DNA of 64,000 nt from Limosilactobacillus viscerum (GCF_947387525.1 NZ_CANDNW010000006.1:33829-97828); one strand, 5' to 3'. Shown: positions 28,239 to 35,304, counted from the stretch's first letter. Program-made: numbers and translations. Notes: generated by a model from the sequence alone, not told the origin.

Positions 28239-28270
28239 GCAGATTCTGGGTTTCTGCTTAATCCTTTTTT
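28228..28270 (+). terminator. terminator after the YczE-type gene
   Basis: AAAGGATTAAGCAGA pairs with TCTGCTTAATCCTTTTTT around a six-base loop. The minus-strand toxin frame runs through this hairpin and stops inside it. Confidence 0.88.
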
Positions 28271-28396
28271 ATATTTACTAGTTATCTTAAAAACGACCAC
28301 TGTGTATTTAGTATCTTTATAAATTAAAACTGGCCTCCTTTTTCCAGAATTATTCCATGAGACGTAGGCGGTATATATATGATTAACTTTCATCAT
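28235..28396 (-). pseudogene. truncated PemK/MazF-like toxin
   Basis: A 53-codon frame starting ATG-ATG eight bases after GAGGAA. It overlaps the antitoxin's last 14 bases, the usual arrangement of toxin-antitoxin pairs. It reads MMKVNHIYTAYVSWNNSGKR and then RPVLIYKDTK...VVVFKITSKYKK. The GKRRPVLI loop and the KITSKY strand are characteristic of the N-terminal half of PemK/MazF toxins, which are ribosome-independent mRNA interferases. Normal members have about 105-115 residues. Here the sequence leaves the family after KITSKYKK and ends within the neighbouring gene's terminator, so the C-terminal half is lost and activity is unlikely. Confidence 0.65.
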
Positions 28397-28664
28397 CAAA
28401 GAATTCCTCTAAGTCTTTCTTGGATTTTACGCGATGTACAGGGATATCCTTAACCGCATCACGTAATTCTAATTCGGCGCGCTGCTCTTTTGTTAAAGAA
28501 AAGCTTAGTGGGATTTTTCCGGTTGCAACAATTTCTTTATATAGTGCATTTATAACTACAGTTGGATTCAAGCCAATTTCATCCATAATGTTTTCTGCCT
28601 TGGCAGCTAACTTGCGATTGACGTTCACTTGGATCTTTTTATTTTTACTCTTAACCGAGTCCAT
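28383..28664 (-). CDS. RelB/DinJ-type antitoxin
   Basis: A 93-residue protein with an N-terminal ribbon-helix-helix (KKIQVNVNRKLAAKAENIMDEIGLNPTVVINALYKEIV), then a proline-containing linker and an acidic C-terminus ending EEFFDDES, as in RelB/DinJ antitoxins. ATG 28664 follows AAGGTGATT. It begins 23 bases after the TetM-like gene's stop, so it may be expressed from the usp operon. Its partner frame downstream is a truncated PemK/MazF-like toxin, so the antitoxin is now effectively an orphan DNA-binding protein. It is also able to neutralise related toxins elsewhere in principle. Confidence 0.85.
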   Translation of the reverse strand: MDSVKSKNKKIQVNVNRKLAAKAENIMDEIGLNPTVVINALYKEIVATGKIPLSFSLTKEQRAELELRDAVKDIPVHRVKSKKDLEEFFDDES

Positions 28665-28687
28665 TATAATCACCTTACGATCCTTTT

Positions 28688-30625
28688 TCATTTCATATAA
28701 GGAAAATGTGCCATTGATGGAACCTGGTCCCACTTGACGGGGTAACCGGCACCATGGGCACAGAATACTGAATCGGGAGTGTTTGGCAGGTCGGCAGTTG
28801 GCTCATAATCCTTCTCTGCCACGACCTCTTCTGCGTTGTGACATGGCTGGTAACCACTGACGACGCAGTCAAGCTGTCCCTGACCATGACTGTAGTTGCG
28901 GACGTTCGTTGCATAATCACGCATTGTGGCTACCGGTGCCGTTCCCGTGAGGACCGCCATTGTACCACCGTCATTTGGTGCCATCTTAAATGTGCCGCCC
29001 ATCTTTTGCAGGTCATTAATTGCCCGACCAACCTGGTCTTGGGGGATGGTTAGCCGGTATTGGTACCACGGTTCAAGCAACACATCGTGGCCACCAGCAC
29101 GCAACTCCATTAATCCTTGCCGAACTGCCCGCCAGGTAGCCTCGCGAAAGTCGCCGCCAACCGAGTGGACGATACTTCCTTTCCCACCGACCAACGTAAT
29201 CTTAACGTCAGTCAATGGTGAGCCAGTCAGTACACCCCGGTGCTCCTTCGCTGCCAGGCTGGTCATAATCTGCTGCTGCCAATTGTGGTCAAGAATATCT
29301 TCACGACAGTTATCCGCGAAGACAAGGCCGCTCCCGGGCGTACCCGGCTCAAGCAGGAGGTGGACCTCTGCATAGTGACGGAGGGGCTCAAAGTGGCCGA
29401 CCCCTTCAACCGCCTGGTCAATAGTCTCCTGGTAGAGGATCTGTTCCTGGCTAAACTTGAGTGGTAGGTCGTACCGTTCCGTGAGTAATTGTTCTAGGAT
29501 CTCACGTTGAACCTCACCCATTAGGTGGACGTGAATCTCCTGGAGGTGGCTAGACCACTCGACCTTGAGCTGGGGATCTTCGTCGGCAAGCTCTTGGAGG
29601 GCCTTCAAACAGACGTGCGGGTCCCGGTCGCCAACTTTTACTGCATAGGAAAGTACGGGTTGCAACTGCGGCTGCGGGTTATCGGCCTGCCCGCCAAGCC
29701 CTTGTCCAGGGAAGGAGGAGGTTAGGCCAGCGATTGCACATACGCCACCCGCAGCAACTTCTTGCTGGATGGTAAATTTATCACCATCGTAAACCCGAAG
29801 CTGGTCTGCCTTTTCACCAGGAAGAATCTCACTCTTCGCTTTCAGCGTGCCACCAGTCACCCGTACCCAGGTCAGCCGGTTGCCATTCTTATCGTGGGAA
29901 ATCTTAAAGACTCGTGCCGCAAACCCTTCCGCTGGTGGGGTCACCAGTGTCCATTCCTGTAAACCATCAAGTAGGTTGGTAATGCCTTCCATCTTAAGGG
30001 CCGACCCGGTGAAGCAGGGGAACACTTTCCGTTGCTTGATTAACTGCCGGACCGCTTCAGAAGTTAGTTCACCGGCATCGAGGTATTTCTCCAGCACGTC
30101 ATCGTCTTGTATGGAAATTGCTTCCGCCGTGTCGCCGGTCGTAACTTTTCCACTCGTAAAATCAATGCAGCCGGCGGAAAATTCGGCTTGTAATTCTTGG
30201 ATAACGCCAGCCGGGTCGGCGCCCACGCTGTCGACCTTATTAATAAAAATAAAGGCAGGAACGTGGTAGCGGCGGAGGAGGGACCACAATGTGCGAGTGT
30301 AACCCTGGATGCCATCGGTAGCAGAAATTACTAGCACTGCATAGTCAAGAACCTGGAGGACCTGCTCAGTTTGGGCCGCAAAGTCGATATGGCCGGGGGT
30401 GTCCAAAATTGTAAGGGCTAAGTCCTTGTAATCCAATTCTGCCTGGTGGGCGAAAATGGTGATACCACGTTGCTTTTCTAATTGGTCGGGGTCAAGAAAA
30501 GCATCGCCGTTATCAACCCGGCCGAGCTTGCGGAGCTGGCCAGATTGGTAAAGCAATGCTTCTGTCAGGGTTGTTTTACCGGCATCGACGTGAGCGACGA
30601 GACCGGTCACAATATTCTTTGTCAT
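28688..30625 (-). CDS. TetM/EF-G-like translational GTPase
   Basis: A 645-residue GTPase with EF-G domain order. G-motifs are AHVDAGKTTLTEA (G1), DTPGHIDF (G3) and INKVDS (G4). A domain II/III region and a domain IV-V part with RVTIPQDQVGRAI-type LTIPQDQVGRAINDL follow. The C-terminus NTPDSVFCAHGAGYPVKWDQV is that of the Otr(A)/TetB(P)-like chromosomal group rather than true Tet(M). It should bind the ribosome. Whether it gives tetracycline protection is not shown by the sequence and should not be assumed. It starts five bases after usp, suggesting a stress-linked operon. Confidence 0.85.
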   Translation of the reverse strand: MTKNIVTGLVAHVDAGKTTLTEALLYQSGQLRKLGRVDNGDAFLDPDQLEKQRGITIFAHQAELDYKDLALTILDTPGHIDFAAQTEQVLQVLDYAVLVISATDGIQGYTRTLWSLLRRYHVPAFIFINKVDSVGADPAGVIQELQAEFSAGCIDFTSGKVTTGDTAEAISIQDDDVLEKYLDAGELTSEAVRQLIKQRKVFPCFTGSALKMEGITNLLDGLQEWTLVTPPAEGFAARVFKISHDKNGNRLTWVRVTGGTLKAKSEILPGEKADQLRVYDGDKFTIQQEVAAGGVCAIAGLTSSFPGQGLGGQADNPQPQLQPVLSYAVKVGDRDPHVCLKALQELADEDPQLKVEWSSHLQEIHVHLMGEVQREILEQLLTERYDLPLKFSQEQILYQETIDQAVEGVGHFEPLRHYAEVHLLLEPGTPGSGLVFADNCREDILDHNWQQQIMTSLAAKEHRGVLTGSPLTDVKITLVGGKGSIVHSVGGDFREATWRAVRQGLMELRAGGHDVLLEPWYQYRLTIPQDQVGRAINDLQKMGGTFKMAPNDGGTMAVLTGTAPVATMRDYATNVRNYSHGQGQLDCVVSGYQPCHNAEEVVAEKDYEPTADLPNTPDSVFCAHGAGYPVKWDQVPSMAHFPYMK

Positions 30626-30630
30626 GATGG

Positions 30631-31095
30631 TTAGTTGTTGTCGCCGGTACGGACCACGAGGACGTCGCAGTGAGCATTCCGGTTAACATAGTTGGTAACG
30701 GAACCGACCATGAACCGTTCAACGCCAGAAACACCGGAGGCACCAACGACGATAAGGTCAGTATCGTGATCGACTGGGAATTCACGGGCGATAACCCGTT
30801 TAGGATTCCCAAACCGGATGTGGATGTTGACGCTCTTTACACCGGCTTCGGTTGCCTTTTTCTTGAGGTCTTCCATCCGCCCCTGGGTGGCCTTGACAGC
30901 ATCGTAAGTTTCTTCATCACTTAAGACAGCGTTACTGTAGCCGTCCGTAATCTGGTCCACCTGGGTAATTGTTAAGATATCGAGGTGGGCATCATTGTCC
31001 AGTGCGGCGCGGATTCCGGTATCCAAAACCTTTGCCGTTGCCTTGGACCCATCAATTGCAACCAAGATATTTTTGTATTGCGAAATTTCTGCCAT
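30631..31095 (-). CDS. universal stress protein A family
   Basis: A 154-residue UspA-domain protein: KNILVAIDGSKATAKVLDTG at the N-terminus and the ATP-binding G-x2-G-x9-G(S/T) motif seen as GASGVSGVERFMVGSVTNYV near the end. This places it in the ATP-binding class. It is the first gene of a minus-strand cluster with the TetM-like GTPase and the antitoxin. RBS AAGGAG precedes ATG 31095. Confidence 0.92.
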   Translation of the reverse strand: MAEISQYKNILVAIDGSKATAKVLDTGIRAALDNDAHLDILTITQVDQITDGYSNAVLSDEETYDAVKATQGRMEDLKKKATEAGVKSVNIHIRFGNPKRVIAREFPVDHDTDLIVVGASGVSGVERFMVGSVTNYVNRNAHCDVLVVRTGDNN

Positions 31096-31204
31096 GATTA
31101 ATTCTCCTTTATCTTTTATTCCATACTTCTATTATACTTTTTTTCGTTATATTTTTTTACTATTTAGAAGCATTATTAAGTAAAAGATTAGCTAAGTCAG
31201 CGGA

Positions 31205-31233
31205 TTGAGCTTTATCCCGGAATCTAGTAGAAT
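31205..31233 (+). promoter_or_regulatory. promoter of the two-gene hypothetical operon
   Basis: TTGAGC (31205-31210), a 17-base spacer, then TAGAAT (31228-31233). The leader of about 65 bases contains GTGG/CCAC complementarity (31277-31288) of unknown meaning. Confidence 0.6.
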
Positions 31234-31305
31234 GAAAAGAGTATACCCCTGCGAGAACAAGGAAATAAGAAGTGGGCGGGTGGACCACACTCCGTCACAA
31301 TCAAA

Positions 31306-31731
31306 ATGAAAGTTGGTAATGAGATGAAGAATGCTGATAAGGTAATTATTGTAACGTCGGTAGCGGCTGTGTTTGCCCTTGTATTAGATGCCATCATGTT
31401 TGTTCAACATGGCCAGTCACTCACAGATGCTAGTGTATGGGGCCGCTTGCTGGTCTTTATCGTACTGGCAGCGATTGTTAATGGCCTGGCACTGGTAAAA
31501 ATGCGTTTTTGCGGGTACGCAACAATTTTGGTTAACTTGTACTTCGCAATTGCCAGTTTGGCCGCTTTCCAAACAGTTAACTCGCGAACGAGTTTTACCG
31601 GCGTCTTAATCCAGGGACTTAGTATTCTTGGTATTTTAATCGGTTGTGCGGGAATTTACTATGGGATCAAGCAACGTGCTGAATACACGAAGGCACGAAT
31701 CCAAAAGTTAGAGGAGCAAGCTAAGAAATGA
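31306..31731 (+). CDS. small membrane protein, unknown function
   Basis: A 141-residue protein with four hydrophobic segments (VIIVTSVAAVFALVL, LLVFIVLAAIVNGLALV, YATILVNLYFAIASLAAF, VLIQGLSILGILIGCAGIYYG) and a basic, helical C-terminus. No family recognised. ATG 31306 has a poor ribosome binding site; ATG 31324 is an alternative six codons later. It overlaps the next gene by four bases (ATGA), so the two are translationally coupled. Confidence 0.7.
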   Translation: MKVGNEMKNADKVIIVTSVAAVFALVLDAIMFVQHGQSLTDASVWGRLLVFIVLAAIVNGLALVKMRFCGYATILVNLYFAIASLAAFQTVNSRTSFTGVLIQGLSILGILIGCAGIYYGIKQRAEYTKARIQKLEEQAKK

Positions 31732-32186
31732 AAATGACGGTAGCTGATTACTTAGAACAAGTTACGGGCGACCGGGTAGCAACGGAAGAAGTTGAGAAGA
31801 CGGCTGCTCAGGCACAGCAAAAGACGACCTTGAAGACGGCAATCCAGTATATGCTGGACCAGGTTGATAAAGGTTACCTTGGCCAGTACGTGATGAACGT
31901 TAAGATGAAGAAGGGGGACCCCGTCAATGTCCGTCTGGAAGCTAACCTGATCAATGTCCCGATGGCGGAAGCAGAGCGGCTTTTGCCCAAGTTATTAGAC
32001 CAGGAGCCAGAGTACCCCGTTAACCTGTACCTGGTGATGGAAAGCGATGACGTGAACAAGTCTGGCTTGCGGATTGATGAGCTGGCTAATGATACTGACC
32101 AGGGTGGTAGTATTACCAGTTTGGTTAACCGGGCCCAGGAATGGGTGGCAGAACACCTGGCTGACGTCGTTGAAGCGCGGGCTTAA
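31728..32186 (+). CDS. soluble hypothetical protein
   Basis: A 152-residue acidic, soluble protein without signal peptide or membrane segment and without a motif I recognise. An N-terminal helical part (ADYLEQVTGDRVATEEVEKT) is followed by an alpha/beta-looking region with YVMNVKMKKGDPVNVRLEANL. The four-base overlap with the preceding membrane protein suggests they work together. Its stop lies immediately before the promoter of a structured RNA. Confidence 0.7.
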   Translation: MKMTVADYLEQVTGDRVATEEVEKTAAQAQQKTTLKTAIQYMLDQVDKGYLGQYVMNVKMKKGDPVNVRLEANLINVPMAEAERLLPKLLDQEPEYPVNLYLVMESDDVNKSGLRIDELANDTDQGGSITSLVNRAQEWVAEHLADVVEARA

Positions 32187-32190
32187 GTTC

Positions 32191-32218
32191 TTGCCTTTTA
32201 CGGTGGATCTGTTAGAAT
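32191..32218 (+). promoter_or_regulatory. promoter of structured RNA gene
   Basis: TTGCCT (32191-32196), 16-base spacer, TAGAAT (32213-32218). It begins five bases after the upstream stop codon, and no reading frame of useful size follows, which points to an RNA gene. Confidence 0.55.
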
Positions 32219-32224
32219 AGACAG

Positions 32225-32410
32225 TGCGATGAGTCGAGAGGTCTGGTAGCAACCCTAATTGCTGCCATTAGACATTTCGAATGTGGGGCACGTTAACTCA
32301 CCGGATTGTGAGGTGCCCGGCAGCGTGCAGAGTGGACACTGCGCGTTTGCCTGCGATAATATCAATACACAGCAAAAGGAGTTACTGATTTTTTCAGTAG
32401 CTCCTTTTTT
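32225..32410 (+). ncRNA. independently transcribed structured RNA, about 185 nt, unidentified
   Basis: Between promoter and terminator the sequence folds into three hairpins. The first is GTCTGGTAGCAA with TTGCTGCC and AGAC (32240-32273). The second is GGGCAC with GTGCCC enclosing CTCAC/GTGAG (32286-32318). The third is GGCAGCGTGCAG with CTGCGCGT and TGCC (32319-32351). A terminator GGAGTTACTG / CAGTAGCTCC with seven T follows (32378-32410). CAGTG near the 5' end (32222-32226) can pair with CACTG (32337-32341) in an alternative fold. It is not SRP RNA, RNase P RNA or tmRNA by motif. Length and the nearby usp gene recall the Lacto-usp motif, suspected to be 6S RNA in lactobacilli, but I could not match it. 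Confidence 0.6.
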
Positions 32411-32527
32411 AATCGAATATTTTTGCGACAACTAACCCAAAATAAGACAAAACAATTTTCTTGATTATTCACTGGCTTTTTATTGTGAAAGGGCTTACAA
32501 TAAGACGTGGAAGCGAGGATGATCGAT

Positions 32528-32599
32528 ATGGTAGAAGAAACTTACTTTGGCGTTGCAGTTGCTGCATTAGTGTTTGTCGTTTTCGCACTTTGTTTATAG
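32528..32599 (+). CDS. 23-residue single-span membrane microprotein
   Basis: A tiny frame, MVEETYFGVAVAALVFVVFA then LCL, i.e. a short acidic N-terminus and one membrane segment. GAGGATG lies upstream at workable spacing, a TACAAT box lies about 30 bases before it, and a strong dedicated terminator follows six bases after the stop. This gene-like packaging argues that it is translated. Small single-span peptides often act as membrane-protein regulators or type I toxin-like peptides; no family match is claimed. Confidence 0.55.
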   Translation: MVEETYFGVAVAALVFVVFALCL

Positions 32600-32604
32600 T
32601 GGGC

Positions 32605-32642
32605 AAAGGGATCCGTTGATGGCCGGATCCCTTTATTATTTT
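32605..32642 (+). terminator. terminator after the 23-residue frame
   Basis: AAAGGGATCCG pairs with CGGATCCCTTT around a seven-base loop, followed by ATTATTTT. Confidence 0.85.
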
Positions 32643-32651
32643 AAAATGCAA

Positions 32652-32690
32652 ATGGCTCCCGGTCCGATGGTGGACGGGAGCCGTTTTTTT
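32652..32690 (+). terminator. second terminator directly before the hairpin array
   Basis: GGCTCCCG pairs with CGGGAGCC around GTCCGATGGTGGA, followed by GTTTTTTT. Two terminators in a row suggest strong insulation before the repeats. Confidence 0.85.
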
Positions 32691-32696
32691 GATAAC

Positions 32697-33043
32697 GTGC
32701 TACGCGGGGAGGGGCTAGAGTCTAGCAGACAAAATGAATTACCGCGTACCGCGCTAACCCATTTTGCCATGCTAGTCTTACGCCCCTCTTTTTCCCGCTC
32801 CGCACTTCCGATAACGTGCTGCGCGTGGAGGGGCTAGAGTCTAGCAAACAAAATGAATTACCGCGTACCGCGCTAACCCATTTTGCCATGCTAGTCTTAC
32901 GCCCTCTTTTTCCCGCTCCGCACTTCGATGATAACGTGCTGCGCGGCAGGAGGCTCAAGCCTAACAAAGAAAAGTGAGCGCCGCGTGCCGCGCCACTCCC
33001 TTTTCTCCGTTAGTCAACCGCCTCCTTTAATGCCGCTCCGCAC
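32697..33043. repeat. second tandem array of long structured hairpins (three units)
   Basis: Units lie at 32697-32805, 32816-32923 and 32936-33043 with a 119-120 base period. The architecture is the same as in the 14.3 kb array, but the stem sequences differ. Unit 1 has GTGC/GCAC, GCGGG/CCCGC, GAGGGGC/GCCCCTC, CTAGCA/TGCTAG and CAAAATG/CATTTTG. Unit 3 has GCGGCA/TGCCGC, GGAGG/CCTCC, CTAAC/GTTAG and GAAAAG/CTTTTC. Internal loops (TAC or TGC opposite TCC; TAGAGT opposite TCTTAC) are kept in units 1 and 2. Unit 2 has lost part of its outer helix. The last unit ends nine bases from the stop of the convergent MFS gene. Compensatory pairing across copies is direct evidence for a selected fold. Confidence 0.9.
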
Positions 33044-33051
33044 TTCTTTCC

Positions 33052-34227
33052 TTACTTCACCTCATACCTCATTCCCTCGTAGCGGTGACTGAGCACAATT
33101 ACGAGGACCGTTGCTAGCAGTGCGTAAACTGAGCCTACGTAGCCGAGATGGTTCATCGTCGTGAAGTGGACCGCTTCCGATGCCGTGAATGAGCCAAGCG
33201 AAATTCCTATATTTGCAAAAATTGAGTTTAATGATGATGCTAAATCAAGTGATTGCGGATATTCCTTTTCAGCAATATCCAAAAACATCAACTGGGTCGA
33301 GGAACCGTAGCAAGAAAATGCAATGCAAAGTAGTCCCACCACTAAAATTGCTAGCCACTTAAATGAAAGTAGGGGACCAAATGCCACGTACAGGACAAAC
33401 ATAATCCCGTAAATAACCGGTAAACGGTGAACCCCGCCGCGGTCAGCTAGGTAGCCACCAAACTTATTACCAATAATGAAGAAGATTCCCATTGCAAATA
33501 AGAGCCAGTTAAGCCAGGTGTTATCAAAGCCCATTTCGTTAGTAATCAATGGCCGGATGTAGGTGTAGATGGTGTAATCAGCCGCACAAATTGAAACAAT
33601 GAAGATAACTCCCAAGAGTACCCGGCTATCCTTGAAAAGGACAAATTGTTTTTTCAGGCTACTCTTTACCTGGGGCGTATCTTTTGGTACCAGCCAGAAG
33701 AGAAAGGCTACCGCAATAACGGTGATTACCGTCACCATCCAGAAGCTATCGTGCCAAGAAAAATGGGTACTGATGATGGTACCAATCGGGATCCCGATGA
33801 CGGAGGCAATACTGAAACCGGCAAAGACCCATGAAACCAGGCTGGCCCGCTTATTATATGGGGCAACGAAGCTCGCCATAACGAGGACAATCGAAATAAT
33901 TGCCCCAGCCACCGTTGCGGTTAGAATCCGTGAGAACAACAATGAGATAAAGTTAGTTGCCAGTGCCGACCAGGTGTTCCCAATTAGGAAAATAATCATT
34001 AGTGCAAGGAGGACCCGGTGCCGTTGCCATCGGTTGGCAAGTGAGGTGATAATTGGGGTGAATGCTGCATAGACCAATGCAAAGACGGTAACGAGCAGCC
34101 CTAACTGCGACAGTGAATCATTGTATTCGTGTGCGATATCCGGTAGGACACCGACAATCATGTATTCGTTGCAGCCAAGCATGAATGCAACAAAGACAAA
34201 AAGTATTGCTTGTAAACGGTACTTCAT
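33052..34227 (-). CDS. MFS drug/sugar efflux transporter (DHA1-like)
   Basis: A 391-residue transporter with twelve predicted membrane segments. The first segment contains FMLGCNEYMIVGVLPDIA, and the next NRWQRHRVLLALMIIFLIGN is the conserved cytoplasmic loop of the DHA1/AraJ-SotB group. These proteins export drugs, arabinose-like sugars or other small molecules. A good AAGGAGG precedes ATG 34227. Its upstream region contains a perfect TTTACTA-G-TAGTAAA palindrome and a consensus catabolite-responsive element, so its expression is probably regulated. Confidence 0.88.
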   Translation of the reverse strand: MKYRLQAILFVFVAFMLGCNEYMIVGVLPDIAHEYNDSLSQLGLLVTVFALVYAAFTPIITSLANRWQRHRVLLALMIIFLIGNTWSALATNFISLLFSRILTATVAGAIISIVLVMASFVAPYNKRASLVSWVFAGFSIASVIGIPIGTIISTHFSWHDSFWMVTVITVIAVAFLFWLVPKDTPQVKSSLKKQFVLFKDSRVLLGVIFIVSICAADYTIYTYIRPLITNEMGFDNTWLNWLLFAMGIFFIIGNKFGGYLADRGGVHRLPVIYGIMFVLYVAFGPLLSFKWLAILVVGLLCIAFSCYGSSTQLMFLDIAEKEYPQSLDLASSLNSIFANIGISLGSFTASEAVHFTTMNHLGYVGSVYALLATVLVIVLSHRYEGMRYEVK

Positions 34228-34287
34228 AGTAGCCCTCCTTAGTATTAATTTTTCACAACCAGACCATTCTATAAGAAAATAACATGT

Positions 34288-34302
34288 TTTACTAGTAGTA
34301 AA
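34288..34302. promoter_or_regulatory. palindromic operator upstream of the MFS gene
   Basis: TTTACTA-G-TAGTAAA, a perfect seven-base inverted repeat about 60 bases before the MFS start. Its form suits a dimeric TetR- or MarR-type repressor; no such gene is adjacent. Confidence 0.45.
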
Positions 34303-34381
34303 GCGCTATTAAGTTAAGGAAATTTTTATAGGATTGGCGAAACTGGTCCTATTTAACTATAACTCATTTTCGTAGTCTATG

Positions 34382-34395
34382 TGGAAGCGCTATCA
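34382..34395. promoter_or_regulatory. catabolite-responsive element (cre)
   Basis: TGGAAGCGCTATCA agrees at every position with the CcpA consensus TGNAARCGNWWWCA. It lies about 155 bases upstream of the MFS start and just outside the methyltransferase terminator. A second, weaker site AGTAAAGCGCTATT lies at 34297-34310. Confidence 0.6.
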
Positions 34396-34407
34396 TATTG
34401 TGATAAA

Positions 34408-34440
34408 GAAAAGCTTCAAGCTAAATGCCTGAAGCTTTTA
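34408..34440 (-). terminator. terminator after the methyltransferase gene
   Basis: AAAAGCTTCA pairs with TGAAGCTTTT around a ten-base loop; the minus strand continues with CTTT. Confidence 0.75.
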
Positions 34441-35295
34441 CTTTACAAGGTAAATTTGTTCGTCAATCAGGTCAAAGGAATGTAACTGCTGGTTGACCTT
34501 CTTTAATTCATCGTCCTGGCTTAACTGTGCTTCTTGCCAGAACTTCTTGGAGTCGGTAGCGCCATCCTTTTCACCAATGACTAAGAAGTGGACGTCAGGG
34601 TAGTCTTGGCGAATGAGTTGGAGGACATCCCAATCAGTTTCCTGCTTGTCTGGCGCCCATGACATGATAATAAATTTGACGTCATTACCATATTTCTTGA
34701 CCGCGTCAATTGCATCAAGGCGTTCGATCTTGGTAACCGGGTGCTTGCCCGTTTCGTTCTCCTTTACCCATGCTTGACTATCGGTCGTGTAGATCTTTTG
34801 GGTAGGGTTATTATTCCGCAGTCCCTTAGAAATATAGCCATTGCCAGCCATCAATTCCAAAACTGGCTCACCATTAAGATAGTTAGAAAGGGCCTTGGCA
34901 AACGGTGCGTTCACGTAAGACCACATTCCGTAAGTATCTTCCAAGTAGTCACGGAAGTTACGGAGCGCCTTATCTAGCTTTGGCAACGCCTCGTTGTACT
35001 TATTCCAGAGGGCATCACCCCGGGGATCACCTTGTAGGTACTGTTGGTTAACAGTCTTAAAAATCGTGTCCTGGATATCATCAGGAAGGAGTAAGCGGGG
35101 GAGTGGTTGCGGAAGTAAGCCGTTCTTAAGGAGCCGGTCACTCTCAAGGGCATTGTTGATCAAGTACTTGATCGGTGGGAAGTCATCAAAGAGGTCCCGG
35201 TAATTAAGCAATTCCTGAATGTAAGGAACTTCTTTAGTTACCCGGTGCGCCTTTTTAACCCGCTTTTTCAATTGCTTTAATTTCTTTGGATTCAT
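34438..35295 (-). CDS. SAM-dependent methyltransferase-like protein
   Basis: A 285-residue protein. A basic helical N-terminus (KKLKQLKKRVKKAHRVTKE) and a long helical region precede a class I methyltransferase core with motif I VLELMAGNGYISKGL near residue 150, and FIIMSWAPDKQ near motif IV. The substrate is unknown. It lies nine bases downstream of an XRE-type regulator, with which it forms an operon. RNA or small-molecule methylation are both possible. Confidence 0.75.
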   Translation of the reverse strand: MNPKKLKQLKKRVKKAHRVTKEVPYIQELLNYRDLFDDFPPIKYLINNALESDRLLKNGLLPQPLPRLLLPDDIQDTIFKTVNQQYLQGDPRGDALWNKYNEALPKLDKALRNFRDYLEDTYGMWSYVNAPFAKALSNYLNGEPVLELMAGNGYISKGLRNNNPTQKIYTTDSQAWVKENETGKHPVTKIERLDAIDAVKKYGNDVKFIIMSWAPDKQETDWDVLQLIRQDYPDVHFLVIGEKDGATDSKKFWQEAQLSQDDELKKVNQQLHSFDLIDEQIYLVK

Positions 35296-35304
35296 TGTTA
35301 ATCA

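Noticed and set aside
28688-30625. Acquired tetracycline-resistance gene tet(M)
   Set aside because: Only the general fold agrees; the C-terminus and context are those of a chromosomal relative, and no mobile element flanks it.
32225-32410. SRP RNA, RNase P RNA or tmRNA
   Set aside because: None of their universally conserved sequence motifs (for example the GGAA-tetraloop domain of SRP or the tRNA-like end of tmRNA) can be found.
33599-34072. 157-codon plus-strand frame opposite the MFS gene
   Set aside because: Shadow of the transporter, no ribosome binding site, no domain.
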